Source: Paucilactobacillus vaccinostercus DSM 20634 (GTDB taxonomy: Bacteria; Bacillota; Bacilli; Lactobacillales; Lactobacillaceae). From it: a DNA stretch of 64,000 nt. Shown one piece after another: positions 37,228-47,807 of this stretch. Location: positions 169,334 to 233,333 of the forward strand of contig NZ_AYYY01000005.1 in NCBI RefSeq assembly GCF_001436295.1, read 5' to 3'. Under the pieces are notes generated by a model that had not been told where the DNA came from, searched no databases, and was given only the letters and a program-made list of their open reading frames with translations. The stretch's first letter is position 1. Every line of letters starts with the position of its first letter. The translations under genes were made by a program, and so were the position numbers.

Positions 37228-38133
37228 TCATTTCTCTTTATTGTATTTTGGTTTTTGATTAGCTATCAGGTCATGAAACATTAGATAGTTTTCATACCTA
37301 CTGTTCATAATTCTACCATCAGTGACGGCTTTTTTCACGGCACAACTTGGTTCTTTGATGTGTAAGCAACCCCTGAAGCGGCATTCTGCGCTTAATTGCA
37401 GCATTTCGGGAAAATATTGAGGGAGCTCGTTTATCGTCATTTCAAACGCTTCGTACGATGAAAATCCCGGTGTATCTGCAATAAGCGACCCATTAATATT
37501 TAACAGACTAACCTTGCGCGTTGTATGCTTCCCGCGTTGAAGAGCTTGCGAAATTTCTCCGGTTGCCAGTTGTAGTTCTGGTGATAGTTGATTAAGCAAT
37601 GTTGATTTCCCAGCCCCAGTTTGTCCCATCACGACGCTGATTTTACCGGTTAAAAGTGATAGCAGCTCCGTCTTAACTTGCTCGTTAAATGCTGGCTGAT
37701 GAAAAATCACATGGTACCCAATTGTACGGTATCCGGTAACAATTGTTTCGTTAAACGTTGATGCTGCTGAAGGATCCAACAAATCTGTTTTGGAAAAATA
37801 AATAATTGGGGTGACATTTTGCGCTTCCAAGGCGACCAACTGTCGATCCAGTAAATTGCTTGAAAATTCTGGTTCTTTGACCGCCGTCACGACAACTGCA
37901 ATATCGACATTGGCAATCGGTGGCCTAACAAGTTGGTTTTCGCGTTCATGAACTTTAAGAAGATAGCCTTCACGTTGGTTATCGCTTTGAAAATCAACAT
38001 GATCTCCCACCATTGGTTTAATTTTTTTTGCACGAAAATTGCCACGGGCACGTGTCCGATAAATAGTGTGTTCTGTATCATCCAAAACATCGTAAAAGCC
38101 ACTAAGCGACTGTTGTATAATCCCCTTCTTCAC
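37228..38133 (-). CDS. rsgA: Ribosome small subunit-dependent GTPase A
   Basis: It is a circularly permuted GTPase that checks and releases late 30S subunits. The 301-residue protein has an N-terminal OB fold, then G4 (FSKTDLLD), the P-loop [26 protein letters not shown], and a C-terminal zinc site [14 protein letters not shown]. The start is GTG at 38133 with AAGGAG upstream. It follows pknB, a common order in lactobacilli. Confidence 0.96.
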   Translation of the reverse strand: MKKGIIQQSLSGFYDVLDDTEHTIYRTRARGNFRAKKIKPMVGDHVDFQSDNQREGYLLKVHERENQLVRPPIANVDIAVVVTAVKEPEFSSNLLDRQLVALEAQNVTPIIYFSKTDLLDPSAASTFNETIVTGYRTIGYHVIFHQPAFNEQVKTELLSLLTGKISVVMGQTGAGKSTLLNQLSPELQLATGEISQALQRGKHTTRKVSLLNINGSLIADTPGFSSYEAFEMTINELPQYFPEMLQLSAECRFRGCLHIKEPSCAVKKAVTDGRIMNSRYENYLMFHDLIANQKPKYNKEK

Positions 38134-38151
38134 ACGTTTCTCCTTATTGTT

Positions 38152-40035
38152 TTATTGTTGAATATTAGTTGCACTCATAATTGTTTTGCCATCACGAATA
38201 ACCTTGTAGGCGCCCTTATCATCCCCATTTAAAGTAAACGGAATGTTGATCGTTGTATCCTGGCTAATCATGACGTCTTGATATTCCTGAGTTAAATTGT
38301 GATTAGCATCTTGAATATAAATTTGAACACGATTTTGAGTCTGATTATCGGAACTATCAAACGGAACGTTCACTTGGACAGTGGTGCTTGTTTCCTGCTT
38401 TTTTGCCACCGTAATGGTGATCGAATCATCATGACTGACCTTAGTTCCAGCAACTGGAGATTGACTAATGACATGTCCTTCATCTACTGAATCCGATTCA
38501 GCCTCGTTGGTTGTAAGTTGAAGCTGATTATCATCGGCGTATTTTTGCACCTCAGCCGTTGTTTTGTTAGTAAAATCCGGAATTGTAACTTTCTTTTTTC
38601 CGGCGCTTACATGAAATGTAATTGTCGTGTTAGCAGCATTTACTTTTTTCTTAGCATGGATACTTTGTTTAATGATGGCACCGGAATCGACATCATCGGA
38701 ATAAATGGCAACTCGCTTGACTGTCATTCCCTCACTCCGAAGTTTTGCGGCAACGGATGCATAATCATCACCCGTATAGTTACCAATGGTGACTTTTCGA
38801 TGACCAGTACTAATTGTCAAACCAACCATTGAATCTTCTTTTATTTTTCGTTGAGAATCCGGATTAGAACTGATTACTCGTCCTGTGTGCACTGTTTCAC
38901 TGGTCTTGCGGTGAACACTTCCTAATTTTAAATGATGTTCTTGAAGCTTACTTTTGGCTTGTGTTTGTGTTAATCCAGCTAATTCTGGCACTACAACACG
39001 CTTTGGAATTAGCATCCATGTTGTGATACCAATCGCCAGCAACAGAATGATACCGACAATCCATGGCCACTTCCAATGTTTTTTAACAGGTTGCTGAGTA
39101 TTTTGAGTTGTTTTACTTTCGTCATTGACCGCCGCATTGATTTCGCTTGGGTCAATCACCTTCGTCTCCCCTTGATCATCAGAGCTGGGAATAAAACGGG
39201 ATTCGCCAACACGACTGTTAGAAAGCGAAGTGGCCAAATCACCCGCCATTTCCTGGGCGCTCTGGTAGCGATCCGCTGGAAGTTTGGCCGTTGCCCTTAA
39301 AACAACATTTTCTAGTGCTTGCGGAATTTGTGGATCAAATTTGCGAACTGATGGAATTTCATCCCGGAAGTGCTTGAGTGCAATTGAAACGGCCGTTTCG
39401 CCTTCAAAAGGTACTTTACCAGTCAAAAGTTCATATAAAATAATTCCTAATGAATAGACATCTGACTGTGGCGTAGCAATGCTTCCACGAGCCTGTTCGG
39501 GAGAAAGATAGTGTACGGACCCCATTAAGGTATTCGTCTGCGTCAACGAATTTTGTGATACAGCAACTGCAATACCAAAGTCGGTAATTTTCACATTCTG
39601 ATGTTCGTCAATCAACACATTTTGTGGCTTCAAATCGCGATGAATAATTCCGTGTTGATGGGCTTCTTCAACTGCCGACAAAATTTGTTCCATAATTTCA
39701 ATGACTTGCTTGAACGGAATGGGAAAATGTAGGCCGATGTATTCTTTCAGATCGGTTCCCTTAACGTATTCCATCACCAAGTATTGAAGCCCATGGTCTT
39801 CACCAACGTCATACACACCAACAATATGAGGATCATTTAATTGCGTTGCCGCCATTGCTTCACGCTGAAATCGTCGCTTAGTATGGGGATCGTCACGCAA
39901 GTCTAATCGCAGTAATTTAACTGATACGTCACGATCCAGAATCAGGTCGTGTGCCAAATATACATTGGCCATACCACCCTCACCAAGGGACCGAATAATT
40001 TTATAACGGTTATTTAGTGTATATCCAGGATTCAT
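38152..40035 (-). CDS. pknB: PASTA-domain Ser/Thr protein kinase (PknB/Stk)
   Basis: It is a membrane kinase that senses cell-wall fragments. Its Hanks kinase domain has the glycine loop GEGGMANVY, Lys40, HRDLKPQN (132-139), and DFG (152-154). A juxtamembrane linker is followed by one transmembrane helix (IVGIILLLAIGITTWMLI, about 325-350). Three extracellular PASTA repeats follow, each starting with a VPEL- or VTIP-like block. The Ser/Thr-rich C-terminal part (about 540-627) is a further extracellular domain. The start overlaps the stp stop by four bases, so kinase and phosphatase are made together. Confidence 0.96.
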   Translation of the reverse strand: MNPGYTLNNRYKIIRSLGEGGMANVYLAHDLILDRDVSVKLLRLDLRDDPHTKRRFQREAMAATQLNDPHIVGVYDVGEDHGLQYLVMEYVKGTDLKEYIGLHFPIPFKQVIEIMEQILSAVEEAHQHGIIHRDLKPQNVLIDEHQNVKITDFGIAVAVSQNSLTQTNTLMGSVHYLSPEQARGSIATPQSDVYSLGIILYELLTGKVPFEGETAVSIALKHFRDEIPSVRKFDPQIPQALENVVLRATAKLPADRYQSAQEMAGDLATSLSNSRVGESRFIPSSDDQGETKVIDPSEINAAVNDESKTTQNTQQPVKKHWKWPWIVGIILLLAIGITTWMLIPKRVVVPELAGLTQTQAKSKLQEHHLKLGSVHRKTSETVHTGRVISSNPDSQRKIKEDSMVGLTISTGHRKVTIGNYTGDDYASVAAKLRSEGMTVKRVAIYSDDVDSGAIIKQSIHAKKKVNAANTTITFHVSAGKKKVTIPDFTNKTTAEVQKYADDNQLQLTTNEAESDSVDEGHVISQSPVAGTKVSHDDSITITVAKKQETSTTVQVNVPFDSSDNQTQNRVQIYIQDANHNLTQEYQDVMISQDTTINIPFTLNGDDKGAYKVIRDGKTIMSATNIQQ

Positions 40036-40778
40036 ATGTCACTGCCCTCCTGGTAATTTTCCGCGATGAGTACCGTAATATTATCCGGACCCCCAGCTTG
40101 GTTAGCATCGTGAATTAATTGCTCACATTTTTGATCTGTTGTAAGTGATGATTCTAGTACTTCTAAAAGACGTTGATTTTCCACCATATTAGATAGACCG
40201 TCAGTACACAATAACAAACGGTCATTTTTATGAATTTCATACAGGTTCACATCAATGTCCGCATCGCTAGAAATACCCAAAGTTCGAGTAATAATATTTT
40301 TTTGGGGATGCGTTCGAGCTTGTTCCTCAGTAATTTCACCGCGTTTGACCAATTCATTGACTAATGAATGATCCTCCGTTAATTGACTAAGATTTCCATC
40401 CCGATTGAGATAGCCGCGACTGTCCCCAATATTGGCCACAATCATCTGATCTTCAAATAGGATTGCAGCAACTAATGTAGTTCCCATCCCCTGCAGATTT
40501 TTAAATTGTTGCGCCTTGGCGATAATTTGGGCGTTTTCATCACGTACTTCACTAGAAAGCCATTTTACAGCCGCTAAGGGTGTCTCAAAAGAGGTTTCCT
40601 CGAAATGACGGCCAATATGAGAAACTGCCATCGATGAGGCTACGTCACCGCCTTGATGGCCCCCGATACCATCCGCAACGATGGCAAAAGTAAGGCGATC
40701 TATATTTTTAAAAACACCGACATAGTCTTGGTTTTCCTCGCGGGCCCTGCCAATATCTGTTTTAAATGCAATTTTCAT
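40032..40778 (-). CDS. stp: PP2C-type Ser/Thr protein phosphatase
   Basis: It reverses PknB phosphorylation. This 248-residue PPM phosphatase has the metal-binding blocks TDIGRAREENQDYVG, VADGIGGHQGGDVAS, VANIGDSRGYL, LLLCTDGLSN and GGPDNITVL. I prefer the ATG at 40778 (GAGG eight bases upstream) over the TTG at 40781. It is coupled to pknB (ATGA overlap) and preceded by rsmB. Confidence 0.96.
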   Translation of the reverse strand: MKIAFKTDIGRAREENQDYVGVFKNIDRLTFAIVADGIGGHQGGDVASSMAVSHIGRHFEETSFETPLAAVKWLSSEVRDENAQIIAKAQQFKNLQGMGTTLVAAILFEDQMIVANIGDSRGYLNRDGNLSQLTEDHSLVNELVKRGEITEEQARTHPQKNIITRTLGISSDADIDVNLYEIHKNDRLLLCTDGLSNMVENQRLLEVLESSLTTDQKCEQLIHDANQAGGPDNITVLIAENYQEGSDI

Positions 40779-40792
40779 CAAAAATTCCTCAT

Positions 40793-42157
40793 TTATTTGT
40801 CGCTCTTTTTTATAGTTGCAACGAAGAAGCCATCTGAATTGAAATCACTAGGTAAAATTGTTAATGTCGCTTGTTGACTATGTGACGGCAACTGGTTAGT
40901 GGTTTCCGTTGGAATAATTGAAAAATCTGGGTGACTTTGAATAAATTGAGTAACCACCTGATCATTTTCCTGTTGCAAGATGGTACAAGTACTATAAGTG
41001 ATTATACCGCCTTTTTTGACCTTTGGTGCAACTGCATTTAAAATACTGAGTTGAATTTTTTGCAGATTCAAACTATCTGCTAAAGACTTGTCATACCGAA
41101 TTTCTGGCTTGCGTCTAATCAAGCCAAAGCCGCTGCATGGTGCATCAACCAAAATACGATCAAATGCTTCATCCGCATATTTTTCGTCTACTTTTCGTGC
41201 ATCCAGTTTTACGGCTTCAACAACGTCGGAAACTGACATTCGCTGGGCCACTTGGTTGATTAATTTGATTTTATGAGGGTGAATATCCAAAGCCGTTACT
41301 TTACCAGAGGCATGAGCATCCAAGTCCTGTGCAATTTGGACCGTTTTACCGCCAGGTGCTGCACAAGCATCTAAAACTTGACTAGAAGGTACCAGCGCCA
41401 TACTATCAACGGCCAGTGTGGCACTTTCATCCTGAATAGTAATCAATCCTTGCTGGAACAAGTCGGTATCCGCGACCGATATCGGGCCACTAACGATTAA
41501 GCTATCTGGTAGTACTGGACTTTGCCGAACATCAAATTGCTGATCAGTCAGTAATTCTTTGACCTGTGCAACAGTTGTCAACTTTCGATTAATTCGGATT
41601 GACTGATGTGGTGCGTTATTAATTGAAGTTAATACTGCTCGAGTGGCTTCGAGCCCATACTGGCGATTCAGTTCATCGATTAGCCATTGTGGCACACTAT
41701 ATTCAATGCTCATTCGCTTAATTGGATCTTCAATCTTTGCAAAATCAATTTCGTTATTTCTGAGTGCAGTATGTAACACTGCTGTGACCAGTTTACGGAT
41801 TCCAGCATGGCCGATCACCTTAGCAATTTTGATAGCTTCATCGGTCACTGCCCAGTTCGGAACCCGATCTAAATAACGGTACTGGTAAAGTGACATAATT
41901 AGTAGTGTTTTGACCCAAGAATCTAGCTTTTTTCCCTTAATAAATGGATTGAGCCAGTATTCCAAAGTTAATCGGTGTTGAATAACACCATAAACAATAT
42001 TAGTTAATAGTCGTTTGTCGGCTGCCGACAAGATAGTCTGTTGTAAAGCCTGATTTAATTGAATGTTTGAGTAAGCATTAGATTGGATAATTTTATCAAG
42101 TGTCGTTAATGCGAGATACCGGACACTTTGTTTGACTTCTTCATTTTGATTATTCAT
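40793..42157 (-). CDS. rsmB: 16S rRNA (cytosine967-C5)-methyltransferase
   Basis: It methylates C967 of 16S rRNA. The 454-residue protein has an N-terminal NusB-like RNA-binding domain (residues about 1-150) and a C-terminal Fmu/Sun catalytic domain with VLDACAAPGGKTVQIAQDL, DAPCSGFGLIRRKPEI, and the second Cys in STCTILQQEND. The ATG at 42157 lies within the end of fmt; a longer frame to 42175 has no SD. The NusB-like half distinguishes it from the RsmF type at 10635. Confidence 0.95.
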   Translation of the reverse strand: MNNQNEEVKQSVRYLALTTLDKIIQSNAYSNIQLNQALQQTILSAADKRLLTNIVYGVIQHRLTLEYWLNPFIKGKKLDSWVKTLLIMSLYQYRYLDRVPNWAVTDEAIKIAKVIGHAGIRKLVTAVLHTALRNNEIDFAKIEDPIKRMSIEYSVPQWLIDELNRQYGLEATRAVLTSINNAPHQSIRINRKLTTVAQVKELLTDQQFDVRQSPVLPDSLIVSGPISVADTDLFQQGLITIQDESATLAVDSMALVPSSQVLDACAAPGGKTVQIAQDLDAHASGKVTALDIHPHKIKLINQVAQRMSVSDVVEAVKLDARKVDEKYADEAFDRILVDAPCSGFGLIRRKPEIRYDKSLADSLNLQKIQLSILNAVAPKVKKGGIITYSTCTILQQENDQVVTQFIQSHPDFSIIPTETTNQLPSHSQQATLTILPSDFNSDGFFVATIKKSDK

Positions 42158-43100
42158 AAGTAATCGCCTGTACACCCTGTGTTAGATTTTGATGACCGTT
42201 AAGATAGTCGGTAATTGTCATTTGTGGTTTACCGGCAGGTTTGAGTTGCTGCAGTGAAATTGTGGTATTTTTCCCAGCCGCCAACACCAACTCATGTTTA
42301 CCAGCGCGGACAACCATTCCTGGTGCCATATCCGTCGTTTCCGTTAACGGTGTGGCCGCAATAATTTTTGTTCGAATGCCATCTAAAACAACATTGGCAA
42401 TTGGAAACGGTCGTAGTCCACGAATCTTACAGTCAATTTGTTGTGCAGTTTGATGAAAATCAAGTGACTCTTCTTCAGACGAAATATTAGGTGAAAAGGT
42501 AACCTTAGTTTCGTCTTGAGGAGTAGCTTGAATGTTACCAGCAACTAGATTAGGCAATGTTTCTAATAACAGATCACGGCCAAGAACACTAAGTTTATCA
42601 AACATTGTTCCTGTATCATCATCAGTTGTAATGGGGATGGCGCGCTGTGACAAAATATCACCAGCATCCATTTTCTTAACCATATAAATAATGGAAACCC
42701 CAGTTTGTGCGTCACCATTTATAATGGCGTAGTGTACGGGTGCACCGCCGCGATATTTGGGAAGTAATGAAGCATGGACATTAACCGCAGCAATTTTGGC
42801 CGCGGCCAGCAGCTTAGTTGGTAAAAATTGTCCAAATGCAGCCGTTACAATTAAATCTGGTTGCAACTCAATGACACGTTGCATTTCTTCACTGTGATTT
42901 ATTTTTTCGGGTTGTAAAATTTCAATGTCATGGTTCATCGCCGCTTTTTTAACGGGTGGTGCTGTCAAAACATGCTTTCGTCCTACCTTCCGATCTGGCT
43001 GCGTCACCACTGCTAAAACTTTATAAGCTGGATCAGCGATTAAGCTTTCTAAAATTGGAACTGAAAATTGTGGCGTTCCCATAAATACAACTGATGTCAT
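42150..43100 (-). CDS. fmt: Methionyl-tRNA formyltransferase
   Basis: It formylates initiator Met-tRNA using 10-formyltetrahydrofolate, which FolD (53815-54678) helps supply. The 316-residue protein has VVFMGTPQFSVPILE, AAFGQFLP, and the catalytic HASLLPKYRGGAPVHYAI. The C-terminal OB domain binds tRNA. TAGGAGA is the SD. priA ends 12 bases upstream and rsmB overlaps its end. Confidence 0.97.
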   Translation of the reverse strand: MTSVVFMGTPQFSVPILESLIADPAYKVLAVVTQPDRKVGRKHVLTAPPVKKAAMNHDIEILQPEKINHSEEMQRVIELQPDLIVTAAFGQFLPTKLLAAAKIAAVNVHASLLPKYRGGAPVHYAIINGDAQTGVSIIYMVKKMDAGDILSQRAIPITTDDDTGTMFDKLSVLGRDLLLETLPNLVAGNIQATPQDETKVTFSPNISSEEESLDFHQTAQQIDCKIRGLRPFPIANVVLDGIRTKIIAATPLTETTDMAPGMVVRAGKHELVLAAGKNTTISLQQLKPAGKPQMTITDYLNGHQNLTQGVQAITYE

Positions 43101-43112
43101 GTTTAAATTCTC

Positions 43113-45533
43113 CTAAATAAAGTATTGTGGTTCGGGATCAACTGAAATTTGTAATCCCCGTTGTTTAAGCTTTTGACTGGTCTGCATAACCTGCATTAAT
43201 AGTGCGTGCAAACGATCATTATGTTGATACTTGATCACCATCTGGTAATAGTAACGTCGATTCATACGTGCAATCGATCTAGGGGTGGGGCCCAACATAA
43301 TGCATGTCGAACCAAGCCCATTGTTTAAGAAACTTGCCAAGTCGAAGATGGCCTTCGCAGCAACAGCTTCGTCTTCATGACTGACAGTAATTTGAACCGT
43401 ATAAAAGTACGGTGGGTACTTACCGCGATGCCGAATTTGCATTTCCACTTGGAAAAACCGTTCAAAATCGTGTTTTCGTGCAAGCTGAATGGCATAGTGG
43501 TCGGGATTGTAAGTTTGAATAATAACTTGCCCCGGTTTATCTGCGCGGCCCGCGCGGCCACTGACTTGTGTCAATAATTGAAAAGTATGTTCACTCGCTC
43601 GAAAGTCCGGCAATCCCAACCCCGTATCAGCATTGAGTACACCGACTAATGTTACGTTAGGATAATCTAATCCTTTTGCAATCATTTGTGTTCCGAGTAA
43701 GATATCGGCCTTATGATCACCAAATTGACGTAAAATTTTTTCATGCATTCCCTTACGGCGGGTTGTATCAACATCCATTCGTAAAATTCGAGCATTCGGT
43801 AATTTTTCTGCCAACTCAGCTTCGACTTTCTGTGTGCCAGTACCATAATACCGAATTTGGTGGCTATGGCAATTCGGGCAGATATCGGGAATTGCCTCTT
43901 CATGACCACAATAATGGCACTTCATTGTGTGGGTGTCCATATGGAGCGTTAATGAAATATCGCAATTGGGGCACTGCAAGACGAACCCACAATCCCGGCA
44001 CATGATAAATGACGAATACCCCCGTCGATTGAGCATTAGAATACTCTGTTCGCCACGCGTAATGCGTTGCGCCAAGGCCTCCAGGAGTTCTGTCGAAAAG
44101 TTACTCTCCGCATGCTTTCTTAATTCCTGTCGCATATCAACAACATTAACCTCAGGCATTGGATGATGATTGACCCGTTGCGTGAGCATGAGTTGGTGAT
44201 AAACCTTTTTTTCGGCCCGTGCCCGTGATTCCAGGCTGGGTGTTGCACTTCCCAAGACCAGTGGCGCGTGATGATACTTTGCACGCCATTTAGCGACATC
44301 TCGAGCATGATACCGCGGGGTTTCATCTTGTTTATAACTTGTTTCATGTTCTTCGTCCAGAATGATCAGGCCTAAATTAGTAACCGGGGCGAAGATTGCT
44401 GAACGAGCGCCTACGACAACATGGGCCTCCTGATTTTCAATTCGACGCCATTCATCATATTTTTCGCCATTGGACAGGCCACTATGCAACACAGCAACAT
44501 CGCTGCCAAAACGACGTTTAACGCGCGCAACAATTTGAGGCGTCAAAGAAATTTCGGGTACTAACATGATAGCAGTCTGGCCTTGATCAATAGCCCGTTT
44601 GATACATTGCAGATAAACTTCGGTTTTGCCGCTTCCAGTCACCCCTTCAAGCAAAAATGTTTTGTCCTGGTGCTGATCAACGGCCTGATTAATGGCGCTA
44701 ACGGCGATCTGTTGCTCATCATTTAATTTCAGTTGTGATTCAATAATGGCCGTATCTTGTAGTGCCGTCGGAGTTCGATATATTTCAACCTTTTTTTTGA
44801 TTAACCACCCTTTTTTTGCTCCGGTATTAAAAACGGCTGTAGAAAGATCACTATTTTGTCGTGCTTCAGTTAATTTGATTGTTTTCCCGATAATACTTTG
44901 TAAGTAAGATAAAAGTCGATTTTGTGCTTTTGCTTGACTATTAAGTGTGCTTCGCTGTTCTTCGTATTGTTCAAAAGTTAATGCAGGCGAAATCCCCAGA
45001 ACCGTCTTTGGTTTCGCACGGTCACGAACACGATAAACAACTTCAACCTTTTCCTGCTTTTTCAGCTTCAATAATTGGCTAAGCTGTGGCTTAGTCAATT
45101 TTTCGGGATTAAACTCAATTTCATCTAATCCGTGAAATTGAGTTAAAAAAGTTTCTTCATCCACTTCATCAATTAGATGGAGATATTTTTGTGTCTTTGT
45201 TTTTAGCATTGCTGGTAGCATCGTATGGATACATGTAATTTGAAAAGCAAAAGTTTGGTTGGCCATCCATTGAGACAGCTGCAATAATTCGTCGTTTAAA
45301 ACTGGATTAAGATCCATTAACGAATCAATTTTTTTGAGCTGACCATCGTAAGTACTAGTCTCGTCAAGACCTACGACAACCCCTTCAACTTTGCGAGTTC
45401 CATTCCCAAATGGGACTACTACGCGCATTCCAATTTTGATCTGGTATTGCCACTCCTGCGGTACTTGATAAGTATAGGGACGATTGGTTTGCATTGTCGG
45501 AACATCTACAATAACTTGTGCAATTTCTGCCAT
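43113..45533 (-). CDS. priA: Primosomal replication restart helicase PriA
   Basis: It loads the replicative helicase at abandoned forks. The protein has 806 residues. The N-terminal 3'-DNA-binding domain includes IVDVPTMQTNRPYTYQVP. The helicase core has Walker A LEGVTGSGKTEVYL, DEEH in LIILDEEHETSYKQDETPR, and ATPSLESR. Eight zinc-binding cysteines are found in CRDCGFVLQCPNCD, CHYCG and CPNC. GGTGA is the SD. It follows coaBC, as in Bacillus. Confidence 0.97.
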   Translation of the reverse strand: MAEIAQVIVDVPTMQTNRPYTYQVPQEWQYQIKIGMRVVVPFGNGTRKVEGVVVGLDETSTYDGQLKKIDSLMDLNPVLNDELLQLSQWMANQTFAFQITCIHTMLPAMLKTKTQKYLHLIDEVDEETFLTQFHGLDEIEFNPEKLTKPQLSQLLKLKKQEKVEVVYRVRDRAKPKTVLGISPALTFEQYEEQRSTLNSQAKAQNRLLSYLQSIIGKTIKLTEARQNSDLSTAVFNTGAKKGWLIKKKVEIYRTPTALQDTAIIESQLKLNDEQQIAVSAINQAVDQHQDKTFLLEGVTGSGKTEVYLQCIKRAIDQGQTAIMLVPEISLTPQIVARVKRRFGSDVAVLHSGLSNGEKYDEWRRIENQEAHVVVGARSAIFAPVTNLGLIILDEEHETSYKQDETPRYHARDVAKWRAKYHHAPLVLGSATPSLESRARAEKKVYHQLMLTQRVNHHPMPEVNVVDMRQELRKHAESNFSTELLEALAQRITRGEQSILMLNRRGYSSFIMCRDCGFVLQCPNCDISLTLHMDTHTMKCHYCGHEEAIPDICPNCHSHQIRYYGTGTQKVEAELAEKLPNARILRMDVDTTRRKGMHEKILRQFGDHKADILLGTQMIAKGLDYPNVTLVGVLNADTGLGLPDFRASEHTFQLLTQVSGRAGRADKPGQVIIQTYNPDHYAIQLARKHDFERFFQVEMQIRHRGKYPPYFYTVQITVSHEDEAVAAKAIFDLASFLNNGLGSTCIMLGPTPRSIARMNRRYYYQMVIKYQHNDRLHALLMQVMQTSQKLKQRGLQISVDPEPQYFI

Positions 45534-45542
45534 TCAATCACC

Positions 45543-46739
45543 CTACAAAATTTGATCTGAAATCAAATCAATTATTTTTTTAGCAACTAATTGTTTACTC
45601 ATCTTGGGCCATTTTTCAGGTTCGTGATTTCGAGTCAGAATAGTTACTTGATTATCATCACTGCCAAAGCCAACTCCAGGATTGCTAACATTGTTTGCAA
45701 CAATGATGTCTGCATTCTTTTGAATTAATTTCTTATTTGCGTTTTGGAGTAAATTCTGTGTCTCGGCCGCAAACCCGACAACAAATTGGTGACGTTTGAT
45801 TTGACCCACTTGTTTTAAAATATCTGGTGTTTTGCGTAACCGCAATGTTAACTCATCACTATCTGGATTCTTTTTAATTTTTTGATCGGCTCTTGTTATT
45901 GGTTGAAAATCGGCAACAGCTGCCGCCATGACTAAAGCATCAACATCAGTGAAGTCATGCTTTACTGCCTGCGCCATATCGTTGGTAGATGTGACACGCG
46001 TCACCAGAATTCGCGAGTCCAGAGTTGCTAAATTCTTAACCTGCCCCGCAATTAGAGTAACCGATGCCCCCGCTTGTGCGGCGGCATTTGCAATGGCGAT
46101 TCCCATTTTACCCGAGGAATGATTGCCGATAAAACGGACTGGATCAATATCTTCTTGAGTTCCACCGGCCGTGACTAAAATTTTCTTGCCCACTAATCGA
46201 TCATCAGATTGAAGAATAGCTTGCGCCATGTTAAAAATGGTATCAATTGCTGGCATTCGGCCAGTTCCTTCGTATCCCTCTGCCAAATGACCGGTTTCAG
46301 GCGGGATTACATTAACCTGATCGTTTTTTAATTGTGCAATATTTCTCTGCGTTGCTTCATTGGCCCACATATGAGAGTTCATAGCTGGGACCACAAGCTT
46401 AGGGGCATCAGTTGCCAGCAACGTTGACGATACGGCATTATCCGCGATCCCACCAGCCATTTTAGCAATGGTATTAGCTGTCGCAGGCACTACGATTGCT
46501 AATTCAGTCCAATCTGCCAGTTCAATATGTGCAATTTTAGCCTTTTGAGCTAGCGACCATAAATCGGTCAAAACGGGCTGCTTTGTTAACGCCTCAAAAG
46601 TGGCGGGTGTAACAAATTTGGTTGCCGATTCAGTCATCGCAACGCGAACATCATCACCATTTTTTTGAAATAATCTGAGTAGTGAGACAGCCTTATAAGC
46701 GGCGATTCCACCCGTTACGTGAATCGTGACACGCGTCAT
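45543..46739 (-). CDS. coaBC: Bifunctional phosphopantothenoylcysteine decarboxylase / phosphopantothenate-cysteine ligase
   Basis: It carries out two steps of coenzyme A synthesis: CTP-dependent cysteine ligation and FMN-dependent decarboxylation. The 398-residue protein has the CoaC half (HVTGGIAAYKAVSLLRLF, ADNAVSSTLLA, PAMNSHMW) and the CoaB half from residue ~185 (ILVTAGGTQEDIDPVRFIGN, SSGKMG, the Lys-rich KIKKNPDSDELTLRL, FAAET). GGGGAG is the SD. It heads the coaBC-priA-fmt-rsmB-stp-pknB-rsgA-rpe(-thiN) operon. Confidence 0.97.
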   Translation of the reverse strand: MTRVTIHVTGGIAAYKAVSLLRLFQKNGDDVRVAMTESATKFVTPATFEALTKQPVLTDLWSLAQKAKIAHIELADWTELAIVVPATANTIAKMAGGIADNAVSSTLLATDAPKLVVPAMNSHMWANEATQRNIAQLKNDQVNVIPPETGHLAEGYEGTGRMPAIDTIFNMAQAILQSDDRLVGKKILVTAGGTQEDIDPVRFIGNHSSGKMGIAIANAAAQAGASVTLIAGQVKNLATLDSRILVTRVTSTNDMAQAVKHDFTDVDALVMAAAVADFQPITRADQKIKKNPDSDELTLRLRKTPDILKQVGQIKRHQFVVGFAAETQNLLQNANKKLIQKNADIIVANNVSNPGVGFGSDDNQVTILTRNHEPEKWPKMSKQLVAKKIIDLISDQIL

Positions 46740-46774
46740 TCAAATCTCCCCATTCTAAATTCAATTACTAAATA

Positions 46775-46782
46775 AAATTATA
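46775..46782 (-). promoter_or_regulatory. Extended -10 promoter of the coaBC operon
   Basis: TATAAT at 46777-46782 is preceded on the minus strand by TGT, an extended -10 element. It lies between the rpoZ terminator and the coaBC SD. Confidence 0.65.
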
Positions 46783-46794
46783 ACACGAATCATG

Positions 46795-46832
46795 AAAAAA
46801 TAAGCCCGCAGCAACTAACTTGCTCCGGACTC
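46795..46832 (-). terminator. Terminator of gmk-rpoZ
   Basis: Stem AGTCCG-AGCAA/TTGCT-CGGGCT is followed by ATTTTTT. A second small GTTTGT/ACAAAC hairpin precedes it at 46834-46848. Confidence 0.83.
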
Positions 46833-46857
46833 GTGTTTGTATCACAAACAAACTTAA

Positions 46858-47067
46858 TTAAAATGTTTCGCTATCTTTATCGATTGTCACTTCGCCAGCT
46901 TCAATTTCTTCCATAGCTTTGCCGACTGATTTGTCTGAATCGTACTTGCTCAGCAATGGTGTTGCACCCGCATCAATTTCATGGGCCCGTTTACTTGCAA
47001 GCATGATCAAAGAATACCGAGAATCAACCCGTTCTAGTAGCTTATCAACTGATGGATATAAAATCAT
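46858..47067 (-). CDS. rpoZ: DNA-directed RNA polymerase subunit omega
   Basis: Omega helps assemble and stabilise RNA polymerase by holding beta'. The 69-residue protein has [28 protein letters not shown]. Its ATG overlaps the gmk stop (ATGA), the standard Firmicutes arrangement gmk-rpoZ-coaBC-priA. Confidence 0.95.
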   Translation of the reverse strand: MILYPSVDKLLERVDSRYSLIMLASKRAHEIDAGATPLLSKYDSDKSVGKAMEEIEAGEVTIDKDSETF

Positions 47068-47684
47068 TTGTTCATCTCTCCTAACATACCAAGATAATCA
47101 GGCATTACCCGCGGCACACGTAACCGTTCGCTGCGAATAATATTCTTAATTTTTTCCACTGCATTGGGAACCTGATCATTAACCACCGCATAATCATAGT
47201 TCTGCATCATTTTGATTTCACCAACTGCTTTTTGAATGCGTTTATTGATCACATCCATTGCATCGGTACCACGGTGAATTAATCGCTGCTTAAGTTCCAT
47301 CAAATCTGGTGGAGTTAAGAAAACGAAAACACCATCCGGACACTTTGCTCTGACTTGCATTGCACCATTAACTTCAATTTCAAGAAAGACATCCTTACCA
47401 GATTCCAGTGTTTCATTAACATAGTTTAAGGGTGTTCCATAATAATTGTCAACATATTTGGCATATTCAAGCATCTCTCCAGTTTGGATTTTACGCTCAA
47501 ATTCTTCTTTTGATACAAAGAAGTAGTCAATTCCGTCAACTTCACCAGGTCTCGGCTTACGAGTTGTCATTGAAATAGAATACTGAAAATCATTGTTGTC
47601 CTGATCAAAAATTGCTTTGCGAACGGTTCCCTTGCCGACTCCTGAGGGACCAGACAAAACAATCAACATTCCACGTTTTGTCAT
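47064..47684 (-). CDS. gmk: Guanylate kinase
   Basis: It phosphorylates GMP to GDP with ATP. The 206-residue protein has the P-loop [15 protein letters not shown], the GMP-binding [18 protein letters not shown], and the lid region [17 protein letters not shown]. An SD (AAGGAG) lies 12 bases upstream, rather far. In Firmicutes Gmk is a target of (p)ppGpp; the sequence cannot prove that here. It is transcribed divergently from the SOS-controlled gene at 47871. Confidence 0.96.
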   Translation of the reverse strand: MTKRGMLIVLSGPSGVGKGTVRKAIFDQDNNDFQYSISMTTRKPRPGEVDGIDYFFVSKEEFERKIQTGEMLEYAKYVDNYYGTPLNYVNETLESGKDVFLEIEVNGAMQVRAKCPDGVFVFLTPPDLMELKQRLIHRGTDAMDVINKRIQKAVGEIKMMQNYDYAVVNDQVPNAVEKIKNIIRSERLRVPRVMPDYLGMLGEMNK

Positions 47685-47807
47685 GCGATTATGTAGCTCC
47701 TTAATTTATGTGTTACTAACCATTTTGCACTATTTATTATGGGTAATCAAGAAAATTTTAAAATTACTAGTTTTTGGTCGAAAAAAATTAAAGTTTGATT
47801 AGTGGGG